A stretch of 34,135 bases of DNA from a virus. The notes below the pieces were generated by a model, which worked only from the letters and a program-made list of their open reading frames with translations, was not told the DNA's origin and ran no database searches. Positions 7,631 through 14,526 of this stretch are shown here, piece after piece (within the stretch, counting starts at the first letter, position 1; each line of letters starts with the position of its first letter). Where the stretch lies: the IMG/VR virus record IMGVR_UViG_3300013104_000055, positions 1 to 34,135 of that record; one strand, given 5' to 3'. The position numbers and the translations under genes were made by a program.

Positions 7631-8248
7631 TTAATTCACTCGTGCCACTCCTGCAACATCTGTCCCGGGTGTGTTGAGTGCGACGGCTCGGAGCCATTTG
7701 AGTTCGTCGCCTGTCCATTCAGCTTGGCAGTTGTCGCAGTTGGCTTTCCACTGGGATGGTGGCGCTACTGTCTCGGTGTCGTCGTCCCAGTAGTGGATGG
7801 CCAGGCATTGGTCTCGTTCGGGTCCGTGGAACCGTTGTCCGCAGGATGGGCATGGGATTGATGGGCGCCATGGTGGGCGTTTGGATACGAGCAGTTCGCG
7901 GATGTCGCTAACCCATTGGGCGGATATGCCCTCAAGGTAGGGCTGCCATTCGGTTGCGGTTGCGATGGACCAAGCGCGCAGAAGATCCACCAGCCCGCCT
8001 TGGTATTCGAGGCTGGTCATTTCGTATTGGTTGGCGAGTGCTTCGGCTTTGATGTCGTTCTCAAGCTTGACGGCTTTGTGGTTGACGATCATGCCTGCCC
8101 CGCCTGTTCCGCCTCCTTGCGCGCCCATGTTGGATCCGCATGCGGCCCGGAGTTCAGCTAGGAGTGGTGGTGCTTGGTGGAATGATCCGTCATCGGCCAT
8201 GGTCATGTGTTCGTTGATGAGCTGGTGGATGTTGTCTTTCAGGCTCAT
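7631..8248 (-). CDS. conserved phage protein with C-terminal zinc ribbon (205 aa)
   Basis: Starts MSLKDNIHQLINEH at the ATG that overlaps the methyltransferase stop as ATGA (8245-8248). The N-terminal half contains PPLLAELRAACGSNMG followed by a Gly-rich stretch, a pattern I associate with a widespread actinophage family of unknown function. The C-terminal third has two Cys pairs, CPSCGQRF and CDNCQAEW, about 45 residues apart, a likely zinc ribbon. It may bind nucleic acid or a protein partner. It is the last gene of the early operon. Confidence 0.75.
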   Translation of the reverse strand: MSLKDNIHQLINEHMTMADDGSFHQAPPLLAELRAACGSNMGAQGGGTGGAGMIVNHKAVKLENDIKAEALANQYEMTSLEYQGGLVDLLRAWSIATATEWQPYLEGISAQWVSDIRELLVSKRPPWRPSIPCPSCGQRFHGPERDQCLAIHYWDDDTETVAPPSQWKANCDNCQAEWTGDELKWLRAVALNTPGTDVAGVARVN

Positions 8249-8916
8249 GCCATACCTCCGAGGTCTAGTACTTCTTGTGAGCAGCGTTTGGCGATAATTT
8301 CGCAGTAGCGTTCCTCGAGTTCCACGCCTATGGCTTTGCGTCCGAGTAGCTTGGCGGCGACAAGTGTTGAACCGCTGCCGGCGAATGGATCCGCGATTGA
8401 TCCTTCTGGGCACTTAGCGATGAGATCCCGCATGAGTGGGATGGGTTTCTGGTGTGGGTGTTCGCGTCCGTTGCGGCTCATGGACTGCACGGGCGCGTAG
8501 GTGAGGACGTCGGTGGTTCGTTTGCCGCTGAAACCGCTGCCAATGACGTAGACCTCTTGGTGTGCTGGCTTCCAGGGGAGGTCCATTGCTCCCATGCCGA
8601 GCGCTCCTTTGGTGTCCCATACCAGCAGTTGACGGGTGCTAGCTGGCCGCGGGATGCGCCATGTGCCGAAGATCAGCATAGGCGCGTCAGTTCCTCGAGG
8701 ATGACGGCGTTGGAACATGGTTATGGCGTAGTCGCGAAGTGAGGTGTCCTTGTCGCCGGCGATTGATTTTGCCAAGGTGTCGCGTCGTGCGCCGCTGTTG
8801 TAATCGACGCCGTATGGAACATCGCTCACCATGACATCAGCGTCCATCCATGCGTGATTCTCTTCGCATTTTCCGTGGTACAGGGTGACGTGGTCGTCTT
8901 GGTAATAGGGCTTCAC
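8245..8916 (-). CDS. DNA methyltransferase, N4-cytosine/N6-adenine class
   Basis: A 223-residue beta-type amino-methyltransferase: catalytic motif IV SDVPYG (31-36, a variant of DPPY), then HPHQKP (153-158) and SAM-binding motif I DPFAGSGST (176-184) near the C-terminus. That order (IV before I) marks the beta class. It methylates an exocyclic amino group of A or C. No restriction enzyme is adjacent, so it likely protects phage DNA from host restriction or has a regulatory role. It is compact for the family, with a short target-recognition region. Overlaps both neighbours by 4 bases. Confidence 0.9.
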   Translation of the reverse strand: MKPYYQDDHVTLYHGKCEENHAWMDADVMVSDVPYGVDYNSGARRDTLAKSIAGDKDTSLRDYAITMFQRRHPRGTDAPMLIFGTWRIPRPASTRQLLVWDTKGALGMGAMDLPWKPAHQEVYVIGSGFSGKRTTDVLTYAPVQSMSRNGREHPHQKPIPLMRDLIAKCPEGSIADPFAGSGSTLVAAKLLGRKAIGVELEERYCEIIAKRCSQEVLDLGGMA

Positions 8917-9329
8917 GCGTCGGCTCCTGCTTGGGTGATAGTGATGAGGACGCCGGGGTTGCCGTGGTAGGTTTTGGCGGCGTGGAAGCTGACTATGCGG
9001 GCGTCGTCCACTATGACTCCGGGGATGACGGTTTTGGTCTTCTTGTGCTTGGTGGTGCTGAGTGAGTCAAAGACGGCGCGGGTCAACTTATCGAGGTCTG
9101 GTTTGACGGCTGGGAGTGGCCATCGGGGGCGCTGTGGTGGCTTGAGCTGGAATACCAGCGAGACGGTGATTGGTCCATCGAGTGGTTCGCCCTCATGCTT
9201 GGCTAGGGTCGCTTTACGGATGGCAAGGCGCCATGAGGCAAGGTCCGGTTTCACGCCGACGATCCGGCCGCGCCAGAGCTCAACTGAGCCTTGCGGGACG
9301 GGTGTTCCCGGGACGAATACGTGGATCAT
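8913..9329 (-). CDS. rusA: RusA-like Holliday junction resolvase
   Basis: A 138-residue protein starting MIHVFVPGTPVPQGS, the usual RusA-type N-terminus. Conserved features are the KPDLDKLTRAVFDSL stretch with its paired Asp residues (about 76-90) and a second acidic patch VIVDDARIVSFHAAK (about 106-120). RusA cuts four-way junctions to resolve branched DNA before packaging. I chose the ATG at 9329 because it overlaps the previous stop as ATGA; the longer open frame begins inside the upstream gene. Confidence 0.88.
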   Translation of the reverse strand: MIHVFVPGTPVPQGSVELWRGRIVGVKPDLASWRLAIRKATLAKHEGEPLDGPITVSLVFQLKPPQRPRWPLPAVKPDLDKLTRAVFDSLSTTKHKKTKTVIPGVIVDDARIVSFHAAKTYHGNPGVLITITQAGADA

Positions 9330-9691
9330 TTCAGGTCCTCCCAGAGTGAGCGTGCGAAGACTTGTTCTTGCCATGCTTCGAGCCTGCCGAATCCGAATGC
9401 GTCCATGAGGGGTTGGAAGGTTTCGCGGACTGCCTTGCCTATGGACGTCCCGAAGTGGCCGAACGTGTTCTCATGGGCTTGTTCGCGTTCGACGGCGCGG
9501 AACTGGTCCGGGTAGGTTGCGTGGACGCTGCAGGGCTGGCAGGTGTAGACCCAGCGTGCTTTGCCTTCTTTGCGGATCATTGGTTGTCTTCTTTCTCGGC
9601 GAGGATGAGCTCTGCCTACCTTATCGAAATGGAAGCTGCCGCGGTTGATCACGCGGACGGTATCGCCAAGACGGAACTTCATGGCGCTCAT
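9326..9691 (-). CDS. hypothetical protein, possibly two short modules joined
   Basis: A 121-residue frame starting MSAMKFRLGDTVRVINRG at an ATG overlapping the previous stop (ATGA). Residues 4-26 look like a short KOW/SH3-type strand pair. The link RAHPRRERRQP is basic and low-complexity, and from MIRKEGKARWVYTCQPC onward there is a CxxC with AHENTFGHFG helical sequence. The second part has its own ATG at 9580. Either one protein or two overlapping genes after a lost stop or frameshift. Function unknown. Confidence 0.6.
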   Translation of the reverse strand: MSAMKFRLGDTVRVINRGSFHFDKVGRAHPRRERRQPMIRKEGKARWVYTCQPCSVHATYPDQFRAVEREQAHENTFGHFGTSIGKAVRETFQPLMDAFGFGRLEAWQEQVFARSLWEDLK

Positions 9692-9942
9692 TTGCGGAGC
9701 TCGGCGAGGTTGCGGGTGAGGTCCAGGGATGCGCGTCGTAGGGCGCCTGTCTCTGCTGAGCCCCAACTTTGGTCGCCCGGCTGCGGACCTACTGTGGTCG
9801 CATCGTCGCCGTACCTGTCGCGGAACCGGCCTTGCTGCTCTGCCACCTCTTCGTTGATCCGTGTTAGGGCCGCGTCTGCTGCTCGGATGAATCGTTGCGC
9901 TTCGGTGCGCGCTGCTTCGATCTTGGATCGGGTCATGGTCAT
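9688..9942 (-). CDS. small helical hypothetical protein (84 aa)
   Basis: Starts MTMTRSKIEAARTEAQRF, with AAGGAGAAC 5 bases before ATG. Almost entirely predicted helix, rich in A, E, R and Q, with charged heptad-like spacing, and ends LTRNLAELRK. The 3' end overlaps the next gene as ATGA. No family recognised; a coiled-coil partner or structural role is possible. Confidence 0.65.
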   Translation of the reverse strand: MTMTRSKIEAARTEAQRFIRAADAALTRINEEVAEQQGRFRDRYGDDATTVGPQPGDQSWGSAETGALRRASLDLTRNLAELRK

Positions 9943-9962
9943 TGCGTTCTCCTTGGGTATGG

Positions 9963-10370
9963 CTAAGCCCCAGCGTTTGCCGGGGCTTCGGGTTCTGTTA
10001 TGGGTTCGTGTTCGGTTGGTGGTTCGTAGTGTTTGCCGATCATGTCCCGGGGTCTGATGCCGGCTAGGAAGTCGGCTTTGCAGCATCGGCAAGCATGTGA
10101 CGGCTCTCCAACATGGTCCGGGCAGGGTGGCGGCTTGGGCATAAGCTGCTTGGTTTCTGCTGGCCAGAATCGTTGGTCGATGAAGATGGCGCCGGGTGTT
10201 TCGACTTTGTGGTCACGGGCTGCGTTGACTGCGGCCACCGTGATGTCAGCGAACGGGGCGGGGTGTTGCGCGTTTTTCTCTAGGAGTTTGAGCATTGCCG
10301 GGGTTGACCAGCGTGGCCTGATTTCGTGGAGTAGGTTGGCCAGCGCTTTGGCCTGGTTTTCGGTGATCAC
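9963..10370 (-). CDS. hypothetical protein with Cys cluster (135 aa)
   Basis: Starts at GTG with a strong GAAGGAAGG site 6 bases upstream. The N-terminal 80 residues form a helical domain (QAKALANLLHEIRPRW, PFADITVAAVNAARDHK) of a type common in actinophages. A Cys/His cluster follows (CPDHVGEPSHACRCCKADF, about 84-102), a likely zinc site. The C-terminus is Pro/Glu-rich and disordered. It is the first gene after the AT-rich repeat region (10371-10603), from which it may be transcribed. Function unknown. Confidence 0.7.
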   Translation of the reverse strand: MITENQAKALANLLHEIRPRWSTPAMLKLLEKNAQHPAPFADITVAAVNAARDHKVETPGAIFIDQRFWPAETKQLMPKPPPCPDHVGEPSHACRCCKADFLAGIRPRDMIGKHYEPPTEHEPITEPEAPANAGA

Positions 10371-10542
10371 ATTTGGGTCCTTCCTTCAATCAGATGTCCC
10401 GGTGGCTCGCGTAACTTAAGCCGACGATTGATTGAGAACTTTCACCCTCTTCCTTAAAAGCCAGCCACAAACAAAAGGTGAGATAGGCACTTAGGTGAGT
10501 AGCTATATAGGTGTTGGTGTTGGTGCTTATTTTTGGTTACAC

Positions 10543-10606
10543 GTTTGCTATCGGTTTGCTATAGCGTTTTGTAAGCGGCCGCTTACAGTTCCGCTTATCC
10601 CGCTTA
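10543..10606. repeat. iteron-like repeat cluster with perfect 16-bp palindrome
   Basis: Two direct repeats GTTTGCTAT (10543-10551, 10554-10562) are followed by the perfect palindrome GTAAGCGGCCGCTTAC (10571-10586) and further CGCTTA copies at 10592-10597 and 10601-10606, giving one TAAGCG and three CGCTTA. The last overlaps the stop codon of the replication-initiator-like gene. The flank 10440-10560 is AT-rich against the genome average. The arrangement fits a replication origin or a multi-site operator for the initiator protein. Confidence 0.55.
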
Positions 10607-11014
10607 TGCGCCATCCGGGACGCTGACACACAGTTCGCAGTCCTCTTTGAACACTCCACGGTCAACGTGCCAGCGTTTGTGGGACGACTCCTTGCCGCCC
10701 CTGGTTCCGCGTTCCCTCTTGTCTTGCCGGCGTTGCGCTATCTCCACTTTCGAGGGCTGGTGACTCAAATAGTCGTGCAGTTGGTACCCGCCCTCGATCT
10801 CTTCGACCAGACCCGCTGCGATGAGTTCCCGGCCTGTTTTGATGCCGCGCATGTTCAGTTCGTGCTTGCTGAACTTCCCGTCGCTGGTCGCTTCGTTGCA
10901 GTCCGCTATGAGCTCGACGTGCAGCCGGAACGCTTTATCGCTTAGGGTGCGGATCTTGCGGTGGCGCGGGTACTCATTCGTGAGGGTGAAATACGGGCGG
11001 GTGTCCTTCGCCAC
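10604..11014 (-). CDS. replication-initiator-like winged-helix protein (136 aa)
   Basis: The N-terminal 90 residues (YFTLTNEYPRHRKIRTLSDK, AFRLHVELIADCNEATSDG, then GLVEEIEGGYQLHDYLSHQPS) match the N-terminal winged-helix domain of phage replisome organisers and initiators. The following part is a short basic tail (AQRRQDKRERGTRGGKESSH) and a CELC-containing end. It lacks the longer C-terminal domain of full initiators. GTG start with AAAGGAG 5 bases upstream. The repeat cluster at 10543-10606 lies right behind it, as expected for an origin-binding protein. Confidence 0.65.
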   Translation of the reverse strand: MAKDTRPYFTLTNEYPRHRKIRTLSDKAFRLHVELIADCNEATSDGKFSKHELNMRGIKTGRELIAAGLVEEIEGGYQLHDYLSHQPSKVEIAQRRQDKRERGTRGGKESSHKRWHVDRGVFKEDCELCVSVPDGA

Positions 11015-11039
11015 GGCTACTCCTTTCTTGGTGGTTCGT

Positions 11040-11969
11040 TCATGCCAGAACGCGCTCAGCTACGTAGCGGACGACGGGGACGCTGACGGCGTTACCGCAT
11101 TGTTTGTAGCGCTGGGTGTCGCTGCCTACTGTCCAGCCGTCCGGGAATCCCTGCAGGCGTTCGAACTCGGTAGGCGTGAGACGTCGTATGGTGGATTCGA
11201 TCTGGATCTTCGGCACCTCAGCCCCGCCCGTGGATGCTCCGCCGGTGGAGATCGTGGGAGACAGCCCGGACGGGTCATAAAGGCGTTGGGACTGGCTGCG
11301 GGCGCCCGTGAGTTCCAGGATGGTCATTCCACTGTGGTTGCCGCCTGAGTTGCCGCCTGCGGTGAGTGTGCGAGCAACTGCGGTTTCTGTTGACTTGCCG
11401 ACTGTTGAATACGGGTTACCCGGTCGTGGGGCAGGAAATACTTGGGGTCGGGGTGTTCCTCCAAGATTTCCGACAAGGTACACGCGTTCTCTTGACTGGG
11501 GGACGCCGTAATCCTTGCTGTTGAGTACCTGCCACTGGACGTCATACCCCAGTTCATCAAGGGCCCGGAGGATGGTTCTGAAAGTTTGCCCCCCCTTGTG
11601 GCTGAGGAGTCCTTTGACGTTTTCGAGGATGAAGTACCGGGGTTGTTTGATGGCGAGGACTCGGGCGATGTCGAAGAAGAGGGTTCCGCGGGTGTCTTCG
11701 AAGCCCAGTCGTTTTCCTCCGATACTGAACGCCTGGCAGGGAAATCCACCAACGAGAAGATGGAAGTCTGGAAGCGCATGGGGGTCGATTGTGGTTGCGT
11801 CGCCGTAGTTGTCATGGGTGAAGTGCTCCTTGTATGTGGTGATGGCGTGCTTGTCGATTTCGGAGTAGCCGACGCATTCGGGCTCGACCCCGAGGATGTG
11901 GCAGGCCTGCTCTATGCCGAGTTCGAAGCCGCCGATTCCGGAGAACATGGAGAAGTAACGGACGGTCAT
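11040..11969 (-). CDS. DNA (cytosine-5) methyltransferase
   Basis: A 309-residue m5C methyltransferase. Motif I is FSMFSGIGGFELG (6-18), motif IV GGFPCQ with catalytic Cys78, motif VI FILENV (113-118), motif VIII QSRERVY (158-164), and motif X YKQCGNAV near the end. It methylates carbon 5 of cytosine in a specific site; the target-recognition region (about 175-260) is short. I start at the ATG overlapping the HTH gene stop (ATGA, 11966-11969); the open frame continues upstream only as a shadow. No partner endonuclease is present, pointing to protection of phage DNA. Confidence 0.93.
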   Translation of the reverse strand: MTVRYFSMFSGIGGFELGIEQACHILGVEPECVGYSEIDKHAITTYKEHFTHDNYGDATTIDPHALPDFHLLVGGFPCQAFSIGGKRLGFEDTRGTLFFDIARVLAIKQPRYFILENVKGLLSHKGGQTFRTILRALDELGYDVQWQVLNSKDYGVPQSRERVYLVGNLGGTPRPQVFPAPRPGNPYSTVGKSTETAVARTLTAGGNSGGNHSGMTILELTGARSQSQRLYDPSGLSPTISTGGASTGGAEVPKIQIESTIRRLTPTEFERLQGFPDGWTVGSDTQRYKQCGNAVSVPVVRYVAERVLA

Positions 11970-12409
11970 GCTGCTCTCCTGTGTGTTCGTTGTCCGCCCC
12001 AGTGGTCGCTGCGTCCGATGCGTAGGGTGCGGATGTGTTCGGCGCGTTGTGCTGGGGTCCATGCGGTGCCTGGGAAGTGGCGTTCGATGGTTTCGTGGGT
12101 GGTGCCGATGGTGCGGCTGATCTCGGCGTGTGACCATCCGTCGCTGAGTGCTTCTTCGATGGCGGCGCGTTTTTCGGGGGTTAGCATCCTTGGGTGTGTG
12201 ATGCCGAGTTGTTTGCGGATTTGGTTGATGGAGCTGGTTGAGCATTCGAGGGTGTGGGCGATTTGTTCGGCGGTGTGGCCGGCTTGGGTGAGGTCGCGGA
12301 CTTTGTTGCGGTCGATCTCTTTGCGTCGTCCGGAGCCTGGGTGTGGGGTGCTGCGTCGGCTCATGGGGTGGGCTTCGAGTGCTGCTTGTTCGAGTCGTTG
12401 GTTGGTCAT
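11966..12409 (-). CDS. DNA-binding protein with two helix-turn-helix motifs (147 aa)
   Basis: Two tandem resolvase/Hin-type HTH units can be read: DRNKVRDLTQAGHTAEQIAH with TLECSTSSINQIRKQLG (about 33-68), and PEKRAAIEEALSDGWSHAEI with SRTIGTTHETIERHFPG (about 76-112). The ends are basic. It starts at ATG with AAGGAAG 5 bases upstream. Such double-HTH proteins may regulate early genes or guide the adjacent methyltransferase; the target is unknown. Overlaps the methyltransferase by 4 bases. Confidence 0.8.
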   Translation of the reverse strand: MTNQRLEQAALEAHPMSRRSTPHPGSGRRKEIDRNKVRDLTQAGHTAEQIAHTLECSTSSINQIRKQLGITHPRMLTPEKRAAIEEALSDGWSHAEISRTIGTTHETIERHFPGTAWTPAQRAEHIRTLRIGRSDHWGGQRTHRRAA

Positions 12410-12644
12410 CGTTCTTCCTTGGGGTAGTTGAATGGGCGTTTGGCGCGGTTGCGCGTTGTCGTTGTGCGCGCATGACGTTGTTGATGGCTTGGTCTTCGGT
12501 GGGGCGGCGGACTGTGCGGCGTGCTCGTTCGTTGGCTTCGTCTTGTTTGTCGGCGATGACGTGGTGTTCGCAACCGTGGTTGAGACAGAGTCCGTGTGGG
12601 CCCCGGCATAGGAAGCAGCAGGCGGTGGACGTCGCCCGGGTCAT
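12406..12644 (-). pseudogene. small Cys-rich gene, apparently frameshifted
   Basis: Starts MTRATSTACCFLCRGPHG at an ATG overlapping the upstream stop (ATGA, 12641-12644). The first part has a Cys/His cluster (CCFLCRGPHGLCLNHGCEHH), a likely zinc knuckle, then a charged helix ending NNVMRAQRQRA near 12460. No stop follows in that frame; it runs on through the HTH and methyltransferase genes. In the neighbouring frame the expected ending RAKRPFNYPKEER and a TGA overlapping the next ATG (12406-12409) are present. A -1 shift or one lost base near 12430-12465 would join the two. Confidence 0.5.
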
Positions 12645-12916
12645 GCGTTTCCCTCTGCCTTCTCCTTGGCGTAGGTCGGGCACTCGTGCGAGTCACAGTG
12701 ACCCCAGCGCCCGCCCCAGTGCCCGTTACCGTCTGGGCAGAGTCCGATGTCATTCCGGTGCCAGTCGATGTCATGCGCGCCCGTGTCCCCTTTGAGCTCG
12801 GAGGCCAGGCCATGCAGGACGGACTTGGCGCCACGCCCGTCAAAGTCGGACCAGTCGCCGCGCAATGCGTCACCGTACTCGATCAGGACTTGGGCGATGA
12901 CAGTCTCATTGCTCAC
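12641..12916 (-). CDS. hypothetical protein with C-terminal Cys/His cluster (91 aa)
   Basis: Starts MSNETVIAQVLIEYGDALRG. The N-terminal half is helical and acidic (SDFDGRGAKSVLHGLASELK). The C-terminal half is rich in Gly, His, Trp and Cys (CPDGNGHWGGRWGHCDSHEC), likely binding zinc. It overlaps the glutaredoxin stop and the next start by 4 bases each, so it belongs to the same polycistron. No family recognised. Confidence 0.7.
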   Translation of the reverse strand: MSNETVIAQVLIEYGDALRGDWSDFDGRGAKSVLHGLASELKGDTGAHDIDWHRNDIGLCPDGNGHWGGRWGHCDSHECPTYAKEKAEGNA

Positions 12917-13191
12917 GCGGCTACCTCCTTGGGGATGAGTGCTTCGACGTTCGCGGGGTTGTAGCCGCCCCAGTGTTCGCCGTTGCGGGTGTAGACGACG
13001 GGGACTTGCATATAGTCGAGTCCGGCCACGAACTCATAGGCTGCAGGGTCCTGGCTGACGTCTACTTTGTGGAAGGTGATGTTGTGCTTATCGAATTTCC
13101 GGACTGTGGCGTCGCATTGGACGCAGCTTGGTTTGGAGAAGAGGATTGCAGGGACTTGGTGCTGGGCGATGAGTTGCTGTGCGATGTTCAA
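12913..13191 (-). CDS. NrdH/glutaredoxin-like thioredoxin-fold protein
   Basis: A 92-residue protein with the redox motif CVQC in the usual place (SKPSCVQCDATVRKF, Cys22 and Cys25 approximately), then FHKVDVSQDP, the cis-Pro loop MQVPVVYT and GYNPANVEALI at the end: a complete glutaredoxin/NrdH fold. It may reduce ribonucleotide reductase or other proteins and so support nucleotide supply during replication. The start codon is TTG at 13191, with AAAGGA 5 bases upstream and a strong hairpin just before it (13207-13237). Confidence 0.87.
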   Translation of the reverse strand: MNIAQQLIAQHQVPAILFSKPSCVQCDATVRKFDKHNITFHKVDVSQDPAAYEFVAGLDYMQVPVVYTRNGEHWGGYNPANVEALIPKEVAA

Positions 13192-13206
13192 TGTGGTCCT
13201 TTCGGT

Positions 13207-13237
13207 GCGGCGCCCGGCTGTGATGACCGGGCGCCGC
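13207..13237. promoter_or_regulatory. perfect 11-bp hairpin before the glutaredoxin gene
   Basis: GCGGCGCCCGG (13207-13217) pairs exactly with CCGGGCGCCGC (13227-13237) around a 9-base loop. On the minus strand it ends 9 bases before the AAAGGA ribosome-binding site of a TTG-started gene and has no U-run. It could be a second, backup terminator after ssb or a 5' stabilising or translational-control structure for the downstream operon. Confidence 0.5.
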
Positions 13238-13244
13238 GGGGCAT

Positions 13245-13268
13245 AAGAAAGGCCCGTCTATGCGGGCC
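13245..13268 (-). terminator. Rho-independent terminator after ssb
   Basis: On the minus strand GGCCCG-CATAGA-CGGGCC is followed by TTTCTT. It begins about 20 bases after the SSB stop codon, so part of the early transcript probably ends here and genes from glutaredoxin onward receive less, or separately started, message. Confidence 0.75.
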
Positions 13269-13287
13269 TGATGTGGTGGTGTGGTGC

Positions 13288-13725
13288 TTAGAAGGGCGGG
13301 GAGGTTTCCGCGCCCCATGTTCCGTTGGGTGGTTGAGTTCCGAAACCGCCGCCTTGGTCGTAGCTGGGCTCTTGGTTCTGGCCGGCGAGTTTCTGCCGGT
13401 CTTTGTGGCTGGTGAGGACTTCCACGGCGGATGCTTTGACGTCGAGGCTGTACCCGCTGCCGTTCTTGCCGTCGTATTCGCGGAGGTAGAACTGGCCGTA
13501 GACCTTGACCCGGACGCCACTGAGTAGCTGGTCGGCGAGGAATTCGGCGATGCTGCCCCAGAGCTCGACGTTGAACCATTGCTCAGCGACTTTCTCCCAG
13601 CCGCCGCTGCCGTCCTTCTTGGATTTGGTGTCACAGACCCGGAAGTTAAGGACTGGGGATCCGCCGCGGGTGAAGCTGATCTTGGAGTCGGCTCCGAGGT
13701 TGCCAGTGAATACAATGTCAGCCAT
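13288..13725 (-). CDS. ssb: single-stranded DNA-binding protein
   Basis: A 145-residue SSB. The OB-fold is clear: MADIVFTGNLGADSKISFTR, PVLNFRVCDTKSK, EQWFNVELWGSIAEFLADQL and KVYGQFYLREYDGKNGSG (residues 1-110), followed by a Gly/Gln/Pro-rich linker and a C-terminus ending SPPF, a shortened form of the acidic DDDIPF tip used to bind partner proteins. It coats single strands made by the upstream exonuclease and during replication. Its 5' end overlaps the preceding gene by 8 bases. Confidence 0.93.
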   Translation of the reverse strand: MADIVFTGNLGADSKISFTRGGSPVLNFRVCDTKSKKDGSGGWEKVAEQWFNVELWGSIAEFLADQLLSGVRVKVYGQFYLREYDGKNGSGYSLDVKASAVEVLTSHKDRQKLAGQNQEPSYDQGGGFGTQPPNGTWGAETSPPF

Positions 13726-13933
13726 CCGGGTTGGCCTCCTTTGCGATGGGGGTCAAGGTTTCGATCCATTGGGCGGCGACGTCAGGGTTGATGTAGAGGT
13801 GTGTGTACTGTGCGCCTATTCCGTCCATGCGGAGTTGGTGTCCGATGCGTGGGGTGTGGTTGCCGGTTGCTTCGATGGGGCCGGCCATGATCGTGACATC
13901 GATCATTCCGGCTTGCTCTGGTGTCTTGCTCAT
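13718..13933 (-). CDS. small hypothetical protein (71 aa)
   Basis: Starts MSKTPEQAGMIDVTIMAGPI at the ATG overlapping the previous stop (ATGA). Reads as strands with a central HTPRIGHQLRMDGI turn and a C-terminal helix (NPDVAAQWIETLTPIAKEA). It lies between a recombination-type protein and ssb, so a role in recombination or replication is plausible, but no family is recognised. Confidence 0.65.
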   Translation of the reverse strand: MSKTPEQAGMIDVTIMAGPIEATGNHTPRIGHQLRMDGIGAQYTHLYINPDVAAQWIETLTPIAKEANPDG

Positions 13934-14526
13934 TCGGTGGGCTCCTGGTGGTTGTCTTCTCGGACTGCTGCGAGGATTTTTTGTGCGTCTTCGGGGCTGA
14001 TTTTGTTGGGGTGTTCCCATGTGGTGCCGATGACTTGCCCGGCGGTGGCGAGCATTGCTTTGCCGTCGCCTTCGTACCCGGCGGAGGTGAGTGCGTTGGT
14101 GATTGCTTGCCATTGGGCCCGCCACGGTTCCGTCTGCGGTTCAGCGAGGACGTCAACGTGGTGCTGCTTCACCTTCTTTTGGCTGATGCGGACGGGGATG
14201 GTGAAGTCAGCGGCGATGTGTGACATGGCGATGACTTCCACGCCACCCACTTTTTCGCCGGCGTAGATCACTTCCGGGTTGTTGACCAGCTTCACGAGTC
14301 GTCCAACCCATGCGTCCGACTCGACACCCCATGCGTGGGCAATAACCCGCAGCATCCCCTTGGACGGCTTCCACGGCCTGCCCTTCATGCCGACAAGGTC
14401 CACGATGACCTGCTTGGCCGCGTCACCTTGGCGCACAGCTTCGATGGTCGCCACAATGGGCGCGCCGGACAGATCAGATGCATTCAACTGGTCCGACTTG
14501 GCGACCAGTGCTTTCGAGATGTCCAT
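13930..14526 (-). CDS. unrecognised protein between exonuclease and SSB; candidate ssDNA/recombination mediator
   Basis: A 198-residue protein. Residues 1-115 look beta-rich and OB-like (APIVATIEAVRQGD, KQVIVDLVGMKGRPWKPSKG, VGRLVKLVNNPEVIYAGEKV). Residues 130-190 are helical (WQAITNALTSAGYEGDGKAM, then ISPEDAQKILAAVRED), reminiscent of the small C-terminal domains of phage annealing proteins. In lambda-type systems an annealing protein occupies this place beside the exonuclease; none is otherwise present here. The assignment is inference from location and fold-like pattern only. Start ATG overlaps the exonuclease TAA by one base. Confidence 0.55.
   Translation of the reverse strand: MDISKALVAKSDQLNASDLSGAPIVATIEAVRQGDAAKQVIVDLVGMKGRPWKPSKGMLRVIAHAWGVESDAWVGRLVKLVNNPEVIYAGEKVGGVEVIAMSHIAADFTIPVRISQKKVKQHHVDVLAEPQTEPWRAQWQAITNALTSAGYEGDGKAMLATAGQVIGTTWEHPNKISPEDAQKILAAVREDNHQEPTE

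Noticed and set aside
10571-10586. The GTAAGCGGCCGCTTAC palindrome as a terminator
   Set aside because: No U-run follows on either strand, and it belongs to a cluster of related repeats, better explained as protein-binding sites.
11040-12683. A 547-codon open frame joining a Cys-rich protein to the m5C methyltransferase
   Set aside because: The middle part is Arg/Pro/Thr/His low-complexity, as expected for an out-of-frame reading of the HTH gene at 11966-12409, which has clear HTH motifs, a good ribosome-binding site and overlaps. The methyltransferase has its own ATGA-linked start.
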